This document shows positions 47,082 through 58,398 of a stretch of DNA of 64,000 bases, one piece after another. The stretch comes from Noviherbaspirillum galbum. Lineage in GTDB: Bacteria; Pseudomonadota; Gammaproteobacteria; Burkholderiales; Burkholderiaceae_D. The translations under genes and the position numbers were made by a program. A model generated the notes under the pieces. That model searched no databases. It was not told the origin of the DNA and saw nothing but the letters and a program-made list of their open reading frames with translations. Position 1 is the first letter of the stretch. Every line of letters begins with the position of its first letter. Where the stretch lies: contig NZ_JAAIVB010000034.1 of assembly GCF_010974945.1 (NCBI RefSeq), positions 1 to 64,000 of the forward strand, given 5' to 3'.

Positions 47082-49274
47082 CTAGCGTGTCCCGGCGCGG
47101 CGACGGGCATTCTCGTCGTCGGGCGGCACGGCGCCGGGCGGCGGGACCTGCGGCTGCGGAATCGGCGCCTTTTCGCGCGGCGGCGGCAGGTAGGTCGATC
47201 CGGCGAAGGCCACGCGGCGCACGAGCGCGGCGAACACCATGCGCCGCGCGCGCATCGGCAGGCCGCGCGCATGCATCGCGAGCACGAGGGCACAGGTCAG
47301 CGCGACGCCGACATTGAGCGCGCCAGCAAGGAGAACGTTGACCACCGCCAGCCAGAAATCCGCCTCGTGGAAGACGTCCGGTCCGAGGCTCGCGGCGGCG
47401 CTCGCGAGGCGACCCGCGACCAGGGCGGCGTGCCTGATCTCGAAGCGCAGGCCGAAGAATCCCGCCAGCGCCGGCACGAGGCCGAACATCAGCGCGAGGG
47501 AGACCATGCCCGCGCCGGACGCGGCATGCCGCTCGAGGCGCTCCGCCCAGCGCTGCGCCCGCGGCGCGCCCAGCAGGCGAACCAGGTGGCGATGATGCGC
47601 CAGCGCATCCTTCATCCGGCGCAGCGCGAACCAGTTGTCGGCGAATCCGCCGAGGATACCGGCGAACCAGAGCATGACGCCGGTCGCGGCGCCGAACACC
47701 AGCGTGGGACCGACCTGCGCCATGTCCGCAAGCGCTGCCTGCGCCGTCGCGGGAGGCAGCATGACGCGGGAGGCCGCGAGCCACAACCCGCCCGCCAGCA
47801 CGAGGGCGGCCAGCACGACGCCGAGCAGGTTGCCGAGCATGGCGGCCGCGTGTCCGCGCAGGATGGCGGCGCATTCGGCAAGCAGCCTGCGCATGGCGGC
47901 CATGTTGTCCAGCGCGCGCAGGTGCGCCGCCAGCACCGGCGTGGTCACCGCCGGCTGCTGACCGGCCAGCAGTCCGCCCGCCGCCCATATCATGCCGAAG
48001 CTCAGGCTGAAGCCGGCCGCGGCCAGGGTGCCGTCGAAAAAGCGCGCGCCGCCATTCCATGCCTGCTTGCCGAGAACGGCGATCGCGAGCAGCAGGCCGC
48101 CGCGCCAGCCGGCCGAGAACATGCCCGCATACTGCGCGCGATCATGCGCGGCATGGCGTTCGTCGCGCGCCGCGTGCCGCTCGACGATCTTGCGCGCCAG
48201 CAAGGCGAAGCTCCGCCGCACCACGCCGCGCGACAGGGCGTGCGCATGATGGGCTTGCGCGATGTCGGACAGCAGCGCCTGGATGCCGGCGCTGCCCGGC
48301 TGTTCCAGCGGCGCGGCGCGCGCATCGATCAGCCGGCCCATGCGCTGCAGCTGAGCGCGCATGCGCTCGACGCGATAGACCAGCCCCATCGACACGCCAT
48401 GCTCGTCGAGGTGGGCGTAGATGCGGTCGGTCTGGGCCTGGCATACCGCGACCAGCATGCGGACGCTGCGCAGGGTGGCGCCGTCGCCGAGCGGCATCAG
48501 CACGTATTTCTCGATCTCGCGCCGCAGCGACATGAATGGCGTGGCCTGCAGGGCCATGCCGGGATCCAGCCGCTGCCGGAACTCGGGGCCGATGCCGACG
48601 GCCGCCACCATGGACGCGAGGTACACCAGTGCTTCGTCGAGCTGCTTGCGGTAGCCGTGGGCGATGCCGTCGTCGGCGCACAGGCGCATCAGGCGGTGCA
48701 GGGTGCGCTGGTCCAGCGCTGTCAGCCAGCCGGCATCGTCCGGCCTCGGGAACATGGCGGTGAACAGCGCCGACATGTCCGGCCGCAGCGAGGAGTCGGG
48801 CAGCAGGATCTTGCGCATGCGCTCGCCGAAGGCGCGGAACATGCCGGGCTCCTGAGGCAGTCCGGTCTCGCAGAAGAGCTCCGGGCCGATCGCTTCGCGC
48901 AGGGTCTTCTGCACGGTGGTGCGCACCACGCGGCGCAGGTCGCGGTGACTGTCGAGCCAGTCCAGCAGGAAGGCGACGCGGCGCTGGCGCGCGCGCAGCG
49001 ATGCGGCCGGATCCGGCGCGGATGCGTCGGCGCGCATTTCGGCATCGAGGCCGCGGCGCAGCCAGTCGGCGACGTCGATCAGCCAGTTGGCGCGCTCGCC
49101 CCAGGGAGAAAACGGATTGGCGCGCTGCATCAGGCGTTCCAGCGCAAGGCGATGCAGCATCAGGCTTCGCTCGCGCGCTGCCTTTGCCGTGCGCCCGTGA
49201 CTGCCGCGTCCACCCTGCCCGTCGCGACGAAATCGTCGCCAGGCCACGGCAAGCTTCATCAGGGAAATTTTCAT
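47082..49274 (-). CDS. Gcr-family membrane protein (annotated as 'site-specific recombinase', PF10136)
   Basis: A 730-residue protein with a soluble, Arg-rich helical N-terminal half (residues 1 to about 385) and a C-terminal half with six to eight membrane helices, for example GGLLLAIAVLGKQAW, AAMLGNLLGVVLAALVLAGGLWLA and SLALMFGLVPALAGFFGLRFEI. The tail is Pro-rich and hydrophilic (YLPPPREKAPIPQPQVPPPG). It matches the Neisseria/Burkholderiales 'SpecificRecomb' family, but no recombinase catalytic residues are visible and the topology argues against that name. Divergent from the MoxR gene. Confidence 0.82.
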   Translation of the reverse strand: MKISLMKLAVAWRRFRRDGQGGRGSHGRTAKAARERSLMLHRLALERLMQRANPFSPWGERANWLIDVADWLRRGLDAEMRADASAPDPAASLRARQRRVAFLLDWLDSHRDLRRVVRTTVQKTLREAIGPELFCETGLPQEPGMFRAFGERMRKILLPDSSLRPDMSALFTAMFPRPDDAGWLTALDQRTLHRLMRLCADDGIAHGYRKQLDEALVYLASMVAAVGIGPEFRQRLDPGMALQATPFMSLRREIEKYVLMPLGDGATLRSVRMLVAVCQAQTDRIYAHLDEHGVSMGLVYRVERMRAQLQRMGRLIDARAAPLEQPGSAGIQALLSDIAQAHHAHALSRGVVRRSFALLARKIVERHAARDERHAAHDRAQYAGMFSAGWRGGLLLAIAVLGKQAWNGGARFFDGTLAAAGFSLSFGMIWAAGGLLAGQQPAVTTPVLAAHLRALDNMAAMRRLLAECAAILRGHAAAMLGNLLGVVLAALVLAGGLWLAASRVMLPPATAQAALADMAQVGPTLVFGAATGVMLWFAGILGGFADNWFALRRMKDALAHHRHLVRLLGAPRAQRWAERLERHAASGAGMVSLALMFGLVPALAGFFGLRFEIRHAALVAGRLASAAASLGPDVFHEADFWLAVVNVLLAGALNVGVALTCALVLAMHARGLPMRARRMVFAALVRRVAFAGSTYLPPPREKAPIPQPQVPPPGAVPPDDENARRRAGTR

Positions 49275-49382
49275 GGAGGTGATGGAGATCGCGCCGAAGC
49301 GGGCGGCGAGGCGTCCAACCCCGGCACACGATCTCGCTTATACTTGGTCTTATCCTTACATTCTTATTCGAGATACAACGTC

Positions 49383-50237
49383 ATGCGACCAGAAACACGT
49401 TTCGAAGGTTCCCAGAATTACGTTGCGACAAACGATCTGAAGCTCGCGGTGAATGCGGCGCTGACCTTGCAGCGGCCCTTGCTGATCAAGGGCGAACCCG
49501 GAACCGGCAAGACCATGCTGGCAGAGGAAGTGGCGGCTGCGCTGGGCATGCCGCTGCTGCAGTGGCACATCAAGTCCACCACCAAGGCGCAGCAGGGCCT
49601 GTACGAATATGACGCGGTTTCTCGCCTGCGCGACTCGCAGCTCGGCGAAGAGCGCGTGAAGGACATCCACAATTACATCGTCAAGGGCGTGCTGTGGCAG
49701 GCCTTCACCGCCGACCAGCCGGTGGTCCTGCTGATCGATGAAATCGACAAGGCCGACATCGAGTTTCCGAACGACCTGCTGCGCGAACTCGACCGCATGG
49801 AATTCTACGTCTACGAGACGCGCGAACTGGTGAAGGCCAGGCACCGTCCGCTGGTCATCATCACCTCGAATAATGAAAAGGAATTGCCCGACGCCTTCCT
49901 GCGCCGCTGCTTCTTCCACTACATCAAGTTCCCCGACAAGGACACGATGGAGCAGATCGTCGACGTGCACTTCCCGACCCTGAAGAAGGACCTGCTGGCC
50001 CAAGCGCTGCAGACCTTCTACGAAGTGCGCGACGTGGCCGGCCTGAAGAAGAAGCCTTCCACCTCGGAGCTGCTCGACTGGCTCAAGCTGCTGCTTGCGG
50101 AAGACATTCCCGCCGAAACCCTGCGCAGCAAGGATGCGAAGTCGGTGGTGCCGCCGCTGCACGGCGCGCTGCTGAAGAACGAGCAGGACGTGCATCTGTT
50201 CGAGCGGCTGGTGTTCATGTCGCGCACCAACCGCTGA
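49383..50237 (+). CDS. MoxR-family AAA+ ATPase
   Basis: A 284-residue AAA+ chaperone. Walker A is GEPGTGKTMLAEE, Walker B is VVLLIDEIDKAD and sensor 1 is VIITSNNEKELPDAFLRRC with the arginine finger. The N-terminal RFEGSQNYVATNDLKLAVN is typical of the CoxD-like branch. It works with VWA proteins to mature metalloenzymes or complexes; a VWA gene lies two genes downstream. The ATG at 49383 is used; the very long frame upstream is a shadow of the Gcr gene. Confidence 0.93.
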   Translation: MRPETRFEGSQNYVATNDLKLAVNAALTLQRPLLIKGEPGTGKTMLAEEVAAALGMPLLQWHIKSTTKAQQGLYEYDAVSRLRDSQLGEERVKDIHNYIVKGVLWQAFTADQPVVLLIDEIDKADIEFPNDLLRELDRMEFYVYETRELVKARHRPLVIITSNNEKELPDAFLRRCFFHYIKFPDKDTMEQIVDVHFPTLKKDLLAQALQTFYEVRDVAGLKKKPSTSELLDWLKLLLAEDIPAETLRSKDAKSVVPPLHGALLKNEQDVHLFERLVFMSRTNR

Positions 50238-50256
50238 CCCGCGCGGTCCTCCTGCC

Positions 50257-50871
50257 ATGAGCGCAAACGTTCCCATCGCCCCGGTCACGCTCTCGGGCAG
50301 CCTCGTCCGGCTCGAGCCCTTGTCCATGCACCACCTCGCCGACCTGCGTGCCGCCGCCGCGGACGGCGAGCTCTGGAAGCTCTGGTACACCTCTGTGCCG
50401 CATCCGGACAAGATGGAAGCGGAAATCGAACGCCGCCTCGGCCTGCAGGAGAAAGGCAGCATGCTGCCCTTCACCATCCGCCGCCAGGACACCGGCGCAA
50501 TCTGCGGCATGACGACCTACATGAACATCGACGCGGTCAACATGCGCGTGGAGATCGGCTCGACCTGGTACGCGAGGAGCGCGCAGCGCACCGGCATCAA
50601 CACCGAAGCGAAACTCCTGCTCCTGCAGTATGCCTTCGAGGCATTGCGCTGCATCGCCGTCGAATTCCGGACGCACTGGGTGAACCGCCAGTCGCGCGCC
50701 GCGATCGAACGCCTGGGCGCCAAGCAGGACGGCGTGCTGCGCAACCATATCCGCATGCCTGACGGCACGCTGCGCGACACGGTGGTGTATTCCATCATCG
50801 AGTCGGAATGGCCCACGATAAAGCGGCACCTGCAATACCTGCTCTCCCGAATGGAGCCAGCATCATGCTGA
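50257..50871 (+). CDS. GNAT-family N-acetyltransferase (RimJ/RimL type)
   Basis: A 204-residue acetyltransferase. VTLSGSLVRLEPLSMHHLADL is the usual start of the RimJ/RimL-like family, and the acetyl-CoA-binding part is around TWYARSAQRTGINTEAKLLLL. RTHWVNRQSRAAIERLGAKQDG is also conserved. Its substrate is unknown. It lies 19 bases after the MoxR gene and overlaps the VWA gene by seven bases (50865-50871), so it is inside that operon. Confidence 0.9.
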   Translation: MSANVPIAPVTLSGSLVRLEPLSMHHLADLRAAAADGELWKLWYTSVPHPDKMEAEIERRLGLQEKGSMLPFTIRRQDTGAICGMTTYMNIDAVNMRVEIGSTWYARSAQRTGINTEAKLLLLQYAFEALRCIAVEFRTHWVNRQSRAAIERLGAKQDGVLRNHIRMPDGTLRDTVVYSIIESEWPTIKRHLQYLLSRMEPASC

Positions 50872-52034
50872 TCGACTTTTTCTTTACCCTGAAAGACGCC
50901 AAGATCCCGGTGTCGATCAAGGAATTCCTCGTCCTGCTGGAAGCGATGGAAAAGAATGTCATCGACCCCTCGCTCGACGATTTCTATTTCCTCTCCCGCA
51001 CCACGCTGGTCAAGGACGAAGCCCACTTCGACAAGTTCGACAAGGCCTTTGGCCTGTACTTCCGCGGCATCGAGGCGGTGTTCGACAAGAACCCGGAGAT
51101 TCCGCTCGAATGGCTGCAGAAGCGCCTCGAGCGCGAGCTCACCCCGGAACAGCTCGCGCAGCTGGAGAAGCTCGGCTACGACAAGCTGATGGAAAAGCTC
51201 AACGAGCTGCTGAAGGAACAGAAGGAACGCCACGAGGGCGGCAACAAGTGGATCGGCACCGGCGGCACCTCGCCGTTCGGCAACGGCGGCCAGAATCCGG
51301 AAGGCATCCGCATCGGCGGCAAGGGCGGCAACCGGACCGCGGTGAAGGTCTGGGAGACCCGCGCCTTCCGCGACTACGACGACGAACGCGAACTCGGCAC
51401 GCGCAACATCAAGGTTGCGCTGCGCCGCCTGCGCCGCTTCGCCCGCGAGGGCGCGGCCGACGAATTCGCGCTCGACGACACCATCCGCGCCACCGCCAAC
51501 AATGCCGGCTACCTCGACATCAAGATGCAGCCGGAGCGCAAGAACAATATCAAGGTCCTGATGCTGCTGGACGTTGGCGGCACCATGGACGACCACATCG
51601 CCCGCACCGAGGAACTGTTTTCCGCCGCCAAGACGGAATTCAAGAACATGGAGTTTTTCTATTTCCACAACTGCGTCTACGACTACCTGTGGAAGAACAA
51701 CCGCCGCCGCCATGCCGAACGTTTCCCGACCTGGGACATCCTGCGCAAGTACACGCCGGACACCAAGGTGATCTTCGTCGGCGACGCCACCATGAGCCCC
51801 TACGAGATCCTGCAGCCGGGCGGTTCGGTGGAGTACAACAACGAGGAAGCCGGCGCCGAATGGCTGCAGCGCTTCACCCACGCATTTCCGAAATACATCT
51901 GGCTCAACCCCGAGCCGGAAGGCTTGTGGCAATACCGGCAATCGATCAGCGTGATCAGGCAGATCATGAACAACCGGATGTTTCCGGTGACCATCGAAGG
52001 GCTTGAGCGGGGGATGCGGACGTTGAGCAAGTAG
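50865..52034 (+). CDS. VWA-domain protein (CoxE-like)
   Basis: A 389-residue protein. The N-terminal part begins MLIDFFFTLKDAKIPVSIKEF, typical of CoxE-like proteins. The VWA metal site reads LMLLDVGGTMDDH (D-V-G-G-T rather than DxSxS), followed by FYFHNCVYDYLWKNN and VIFVGDATMSPYEIL. It is expected to work with the MoxR ATPase in the same operon as a metal-dependent chaperone pair. GGAG precedes the ATG at 50865, which lies within the end of the GNAT gene. Confidence 0.9.
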   Translation: MLIDFFFTLKDAKIPVSIKEFLVLLEAMEKNVIDPSLDDFYFLSRTTLVKDEAHFDKFDKAFGLYFRGIEAVFDKNPEIPLEWLQKRLERELTPEQLAQLEKLGYDKLMEKLNELLKEQKERHEGGNKWIGTGGTSPFGNGGQNPEGIRIGGKGGNRTAVKVWETRAFRDYDDERELGTRNIKVALRRLRRFAREGAADEFALDDTIRATANNAGYLDIKMQPERKNNIKVLMLLDVGGTMDDHIARTEELFSAAKTEFKNMEFFYFHNCVYDYLWKNNRRRHAERFPTWDILRKYTPDTKVIFVGDATMSPYEILQPGGSVEYNNEEAGAEWLQRFTHAFPKYIWLNPEPEGLWQYRQSISVIRQIMNNRMFPVTIEGLERGMRTLSK

Positions 52035-52058
52035 CAGCATTCTATCGACCTTTGTAAG

Positions 52059-52211
52059 GTCCCCTCCCCTTCAAGGGGAGGGTTAGGGTGGGGATGCGGT
52101 TCGGTAGCAGGCAAAGAACAGCATGAGGCTTGTTGTCGAAATCAACGCTGTTCTTTGTTCGCATCCGAAACCCATCCCCACCCCGGCCCTCCCCCTTGAA
52201 AGGGAGGGGGT
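52059..52211. repeat. Nested inverted-repeat element upstream of parE
   Basis: Two roughly 48-base arms (52059-52106 and 52164-52211) are inverted copies of each other with about 85% identity. Each contains its own short palindrome, for example CCTCCCCTTCAAGGGGAGG at 52064-52082. Inside lies a second perfect 11-bp inverted pair, CAAAGAACAGC (52112-52122) and GCTGTTCTTTG (52147-52157). The whole could fold into one long hairpin, like a MITE or a REP/BIME element. Confidence 0.75.
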
Positions 52212-52218
52212 CGTAGTG

Positions 52219-52253
52219 AAGGTATTTTTGACGCCATGCGTCGAAAATACCTT
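52219..52253. repeat. Hairpin following the nested repeat
   Basis: AAGGTATTTTTGACGC and GCGTCGAAAATACCTT form a 16-bp stem with one mismatch around a three-base loop. It could end the VWA transcript, although only TAAATTC follows. Confidence 0.6.
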
Positions 52254-52444
52254 TAAATTCAGTGCCTTGCCCCTATTTAGCTAAAGGCGGCGGTAATCGC
52301 ATCCACGACGCGCAACACAAATTTTCACTTTCCCCCACGCAGCATTTCCGGCCCCTCCCCCGGAATTTTCTTTAGAATGATGGAAGAGTACTGTGTTTAA
52401 ATACATGCTTTTCCCCCGCATCCAATTTCAGCCTCTCCAATCGC

Positions 52445-54427
<1,983 letters not shown>

Positions 54428-54466
54428 TCCGGCGTCATCCAACACATCGCAAGAATCTAAGAATCT

Positions 54467-56776
54467 ATGACCGAACAAGCGACCTTGTTTGAAAACATGC
54501 CATCCGGCGATGGCGAGGCATTGACGCTGGCGACCTTCGCCGAACGCGCCTATCTCGACTATGCGATTTCCGTTGTCAAGGGACGCGCCCTGCCCGACGT
54601 CTGCGACGGCCAGAAGCCGGTGCAGCGCCGCATCCTGTACGCGATGCATGACCTCGGCCTGAATGCCGCCGCCAAGCCGCGCAAATCCGCGGCGGTGGTG
54701 GGCGACGTGCTCGGCAAGCTGCATCCCCACGGCGACCAGTCCGTGTATGACGCGCTGGTGCGCATGGCGCAGGACTTCTCGCTGCGCTATCCACTGATCG
54801 ACGGCCAGGGCAACTTTGGCTCGCGCGACGGCGACGGCGCGGCGGCGATGCGCTACACCGAAGCCCGCCTGACGCCGATCTCGCGCCTGCTGCTCGATGA
54901 AATCGACATGGGCACCGTCGACTTCCAGCCTAACTACGACGGCTCCACCGAGGAGCCCAAGCTGCTGCCGGCGCGGCTGCCCTTCGTGCTGCTCAACGGC
55001 GCCTCCGGCATCGCCGTCGGCCTGGCCACCGAGATCCCCTCGCACAACCTGCGTGAAGTGGCGCAGGCGGCTGTGGCGATGATCCGCAATCCCAAGCTCA
55101 CGCATGCCGAGATCATGCAGTTCATCCCCGGGCCGGACTTCCCCGGCGGCGGACAGATCATCACCCCCACCTCGACGATTTCCGAATACTACGAATCCGG
55201 CCGCGGCACGCTCAAGGTCCGCGCCCGCTGGAAGATCGAGGACCTCGCCCGCGGCCAGTGGCAGGCGGTCGTGACCGAACTGCCCATCGGCACCTCGGCG
55301 CAGAAGGTCCTGGAAGAAATCGAGGAACTGACCAACCCGAAGGTCAAGACCGGCAAGAAAGCCCTGCTGCCGGAACAGCTCAACCTGAAGCAGATGATCC
55401 TCGGCGTGCTCGATACCGTGCGCGACGAGTCCGGCAAGGATGCGCCGGTGCGCCTGGTGTTCGAACCGAAGTCGAAGAACATCGACCAGACCGAGTTCAT
55501 GAACATCCTGCTGGCTAATACCTCGCTCGAAACCGGCACCTCGATCAACCTCGTGATGATCGGCGGCGACGGTCGCCCGCGCCAGAAGGGCCTGGGACAG
55601 ATCCTGCGCGAATGGGTCGATTTCCGCTTCGTCACCGTCACGCGCCGCACCGAGTTCCGCCTGCGGAAAGTGGATGACCGCATCCACATCCTCGAAGGCC
55701 GGGAAGCGGTGCTGCTCAACATCGACAAGGTCATCAGGATCATCCGCGAATCGGACGAGCCGAAGCCTGCGCTGATGCAGGCGTTCAAGCTGTCGGACCG
55801 GCAGGCCGAGGACATCCTCGAGATCCGCCTGCGCCAGCTGGCCCGCCTGGAAGCGATCAAGATCCAGCAGGAACTCGCCGAGCTGCGCAAGGAAAAGACC
55901 ACGCTGCACGACCTGCTCGACAATCCAAGCTCGATGAAGCGCCTGGTCATCAAAGAAATCGAAGGCGACGCCAAGCAGTTCGGCGACGCGCGCCGCACCC
56001 TCATCGAGGAAGCCGAGCGCGCCAGCGTCGAACAGAAGGTGCTGGACGAGCCGGTCACCGTCATCGTGTCTCAGAAGGGCTGGGTACGCGCCCGCGGCGG
56101 CCACGGCCACGATCCGGCGCAGTTCACCTTCAAGGCGGGCGACGGCCTCTATGGCGCCTTTGAATGCCGCACGGTGGACACCCTGCTCGCTTTCGGCTCC
56201 AACGGCCGTGTCTACTCGGTGCCGGTCACGGCCCTGCCCGGCGCGCGCGGCGACGGCGTGCCGGTCACCACGCTAGTGGAAGTGGCAAGCGGCACCCGCC
56301 TGCTGCACTACTTCGCCGGCCCCGCCGACACCACGCTGCTGCTGGCTTCCACCGCCGGCTATGGCTTCACCGCCAAGGCGGGCGACATGGTCAGCCGCAT
56401 CAAGGCCGGCAAGGCCTTCCTGACGCTGGACGAAGGCGACGAGCCGGTCACGCCCAAGGTCGCGGCGAAGGATGCCGGCGCGATTGCCTGCCTGTCGGAA
56501 AAGGGACGGGTGCTGGTGTTCGGCATCGATGAAATCAAGATGCAATCCGGCGGCGGACGCGGCGTGATCCTGATGGAACTGGAGCCAAAGGAAAAGCTGG
56601 TTGTGGCTCAGCCGATCAGCCAGCGCGGCGTGATCGTGACCGGCGCGGGACGCGGCGGCAAGGCGACCGAGTTTCCGTTGTCCGGCACGGCGCTCGCCGG
56701 GCACTTCGGCAAGCGGGCACGCAAGGGTAAGCCGCTGGAGTCGAGGATCAAGGCGGACGGGCTGGTCGCGAAGTAA
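54467..56776 (+). CDS. parC: DNA topoisomerase IV subunit A
   Basis: A 769-residue subunit that cuts and rejoins DNA. The N-terminal [35 protein letters not shown] region (shown here by [16 protein letters not shown]) precedes the catalytic Tyr in [15 protein letters not shown]. The quinolone-determining segment [17 protein letters not shown] shows Asp and Tyr at the usual hot spots. The C-terminal part has partial beta-pinwheel repeats, fewer than GyrA. It follows parE by 39 bases. Confidence 0.96.
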   Translation: MTEQATLFENMPSGDGEALTLATFAERAYLDYAISVVKGRALPDVCDGQKPVQRRILYAMHDLGLNAAAKPRKSAAVVGDVLGKLHPHGDQSVYDALVRMAQDFSLRYPLIDGQGNFGSRDGDGAAAMRYTEARLTPISRLLLDEIDMGTVDFQPNYDGSTEEPKLLPARLPFVLLNGASGIAVGLATEIPSHNLREVAQAAVAMIRNPKLTHAEIMQFIPGPDFPGGGQIITPTSTISEYYESGRGTLKVRARWKIEDLARGQWQAVVTELPIGTSAQKVLEEIEELTNPKVKTGKKALLPEQLNLKQMILGVLDTVRDESGKDAPVRLVFEPKSKNIDQTEFMNILLANTSLETGTSINLVMIGGDGRPRQKGLGQILREWVDFRFVTVTRRTEFRLRKVDDRIHILEGREAVLLNIDKVIRIIRESDEPKPALMQAFKLSDRQAEDILEIRLRQLARLEAIKIQQELAELRKEKTTLHDLLDNPSSMKRLVIKEIEGDAKQFGDARRTLIEEAERASVEQKVLDEPVTVIVSQKGWVRARGGHGHDPAQFTFKAGDGLYGAFECRTVDTLLAFGSNGRVYSVPVTALPGARGDGVPVTTLVEVASGTRLLHYFAGPADTTLLLASTAGYGFTAKAGDMVSRIKAGKAFLTLDEGDEPVTPKVAAKDAGAIACLSEKGRVLVFGIDEIKMQSGGGRGVILMELEPKEKLVVAQPISQRGVIVTGAGRGGKATEFPLSGTALAGHFGKRARKGKPLESRIKADGLVAK

Positions 56777-56788
56777 GGCTTCCGGCAC

Positions 56789-57571
56789 TCATTTCTGCGC
56801 CGCCCAGCGCGCACGGATGCGTGCCAGCACGCCGCTTTTTTCCAGGCGCTGGAATGCCGATTCCAGCCGGCGCAGCTTGTCCGGATCGATCGCCTTGCTC
56901 ACGCCAAAGTAGACCGGGTCGGCGAACAAGGCCAGCGGATGGATCGCCAGTTCCTGGAAGTCGGGGTTGTTCCGCAACTGGTAGGCGACGAAATATTCAT
57001 CTTCGATGAATCCCAGGTTGCGCCCCGCCAGCGTCTTCCTGGGCAGGACGGTTCCTTGCACCACGGGGTCAAAATACTGCGCAAACCCGGAATCGGTGGC
57101 GAGCCGCCTGTCGAACGCTTCCGAATACCTGGCGTCTTTCTGGATGCCGATGGTCGAGCGGGCCTGTGCCGCTGCCTTGACGAGGTCATCCATGCCGGCG
57201 AGCGGCAAGCCAGCCTGCTCCCGCCGGACCACCAGCACCCGGCGGGATAGCCGCTCCGGCCCGATGAAGTACATGAAGGCTTCCCTGTCCGGCGTCCGCG
57301 ATACATTCATCATTACATCCAGCTCCCCCGACTGCAGATAGCCGAGCGCGCGCGACCATGGCAGGTCGAGGTACATGGATTGAAACCCGGCTTCGCGGAT
57401 CAAGGCCTCGGCGAGTTCCACGTCAAGTCCGCCCCAGCGCCCTTCCTTCTGGAAGTAATTGGGCGCGAACTCGGTAACGCGGATGCGCAAGCTTTCCTGC
57501 GCCCAGGCGAGAGGCAGAACCACGGCAAACGCAAGGATAGGTGCGAGGAATGCCTTCCGCGGTCGGCGCAT
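56789..57571 (-). CDS. Periplasmic solute-binding protein (PBPb/SBP_bac_3 family)
   Basis: A 260-residue exported protein. Signal peptide: RKAFLAPILAFAVVLPLAWA. The mature part LRIRVTEFAPNYFQKEGRWGG and LDVELAEALIREAGFQ and the segment LPWSRALGYLQSGELDVMMNVSRTPDREA are typical of family 3 binding proteins. No permease gene is near, so it may work alone, for example as a sensor-like binder. The ATG at 57571 is chosen because the signal peptide starts there; 19 bases separate it from the upstream gene. Confidence 0.85.
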   Translation of the reverse strand: MRRPRKAFLAPILAFAVVLPLAWAQESLRIRVTEFAPNYFQKEGRWGGLDVELAEALIREAGFQSMYLDLPWSRALGYLQSGELDVMMNVSRTPDREAFMYFIGPERLSRRVLVVRREQAGLPLAGMDDLVKAAAQARSTIGIQKDARYSEAFDRRLATDSGFAQYFDPVVQGTVLPRKTLAGRNLGFIEDEYFVAYQLRNNPDFQELAIHPLALFADPVYFGVSKAIDPDKLRRLESAFQRLEKSGVLARIRARWAAQK

Positions 57572-57590
57572 GAAGCGCGGCTGGCGAGAG

Positions 57591-58310
57591 TCAGCGGTCG
57601 CCGTCAGCGCCCGCAAGATACCGCTGCACCAGCAGGTCGACGCGCCGTTGCAAGGCTGCGGCAACCGTGGTTTGCAGCGACTGGAATGAAAATTCGGAAT
57701 CCCGCGTATACATCTTCAAGCGCCCATCGACGTCCTTGAGGATGCGCATGTTGGCGCGCGCATTCAGCTCCTCGATGGCCAGCGCCCGCAGGTTGGCCTG
57801 GATCTCCGCCCCCTTCGCCTCGAAGGCGGAAAGCCTGGCGCGGTTCCGCTCGAGCGCGGCCTGCACGCTTTCCTCGAGCAGCCGCGCGACGTTGTGCTTG
57901 CCGATCACCTGGTGCAAGGCATGCCGGGCCAGGGCATGGAAGCCGGCAAGTTTTTCGCTGCGGAACCCGGCGTCCTCGGAAAAGGACTTCAGATCCTTGC
58001 GGCTGGCCTTGATGGGATGGAAATAGGTTTTCGCCTCGCTGTCGAGCGTGGCCTTGAATTCACCGCGCAAACGCGAGTCCTCGGGCATCGAGGTCTGGTA
58101 CTTCGCGCATTCCGCGTCGAGCACGGTCATCTCCGCGTCGATGGCCGCGCTTCTTGCCGCGCGCAGGTCGGCGCGCCATCCTTCATATTCCGCGTCGCGA
58201 CGGGTGAACATGCCGCGCCAGGAAGTTTTCCTGCCACCGTTCGCGTCGAACGTGTCTGGCGTTGTCGGGGAAGCCGCGCCCGGACCGGGCGGTGTCGAGG
58301 TTGCGTTCAT
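57591..58310 (-). CDS. Unrecognised helical protein
   Basis: A 239-residue protein with no domain I recognise. The first 30 residues are rich in Pro, Ser, Thr and Asn (STPPGPGAASPTTPDTF) and disordered. The rest is charged, mostly helical sequence with heptad-like stretches (LEESVQAALERNRARLSAFEAK). No signal peptide or membrane segment. AGGA lies eight bases before the ATG. It is transcribed just upstream of the solute-binding protein gene, so they may form an operon. The disordered start resembles the genes at 62299 and 63654 only in composition. Confidence 0.65.
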   Translation of the reverse strand: MNATSTPPGPGAASPTTPDTFDANGGRKTSWRGMFTRRDAEYEGWRADLRAARSAAIDAEMTVLDAECAKYQTSMPEDSRLRGEFKATLDSEAKTYFHPIKASRKDLKSFSEDAGFRSEKLAGFHALARHALHQVIGKHNVARLLEESVQAALERNRARLSAFEAKGAEIQANLRALAIEELNARANMRILKDVDGRLKMYTRDSEFSFQSLQTTVAAALQRRVDLLVQRYLAGADGDR

Positions 58311-58380
58311 GGCAAGGTCCTGATCGGGTGAATGTCTCCTGAAGAGACACTAACCAGATCAGGTGCGGCGCAACACGAAG

Positions 58381-58396
58381 ATTAGCCCGGGCTAAT
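58381..58396. promoter_or_regulatory. Perfect 16-bp palindrome ATTAGCCCGGGCTAAT
   Basis: Lies in the 88-base gap between two minus-strand genes, directly after the stop codon of the sulfatase-like gene at 58399. A second dyad, TGTCTC-N5-GAGACA, lies at 58333-58349 before the helical-protein gene. Either could be an operator or transcript-end hairpin. Confidence 0.4.
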
Positions 58397-58398
58397 GT

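Noticed and set aside
47082-49274. Calling the Gcr gene a mobile-element recombinase
   Set aside because: No catalytic recombinase residues, multiple membrane helices, and no repeats or attachment sites nearby.
47271-49382. N-terminal extension of the MoxR frame by about 700 residues
   Set aside because: Antisense to the Gcr gene; the MoxR domain begins right after the ATG at 49383.
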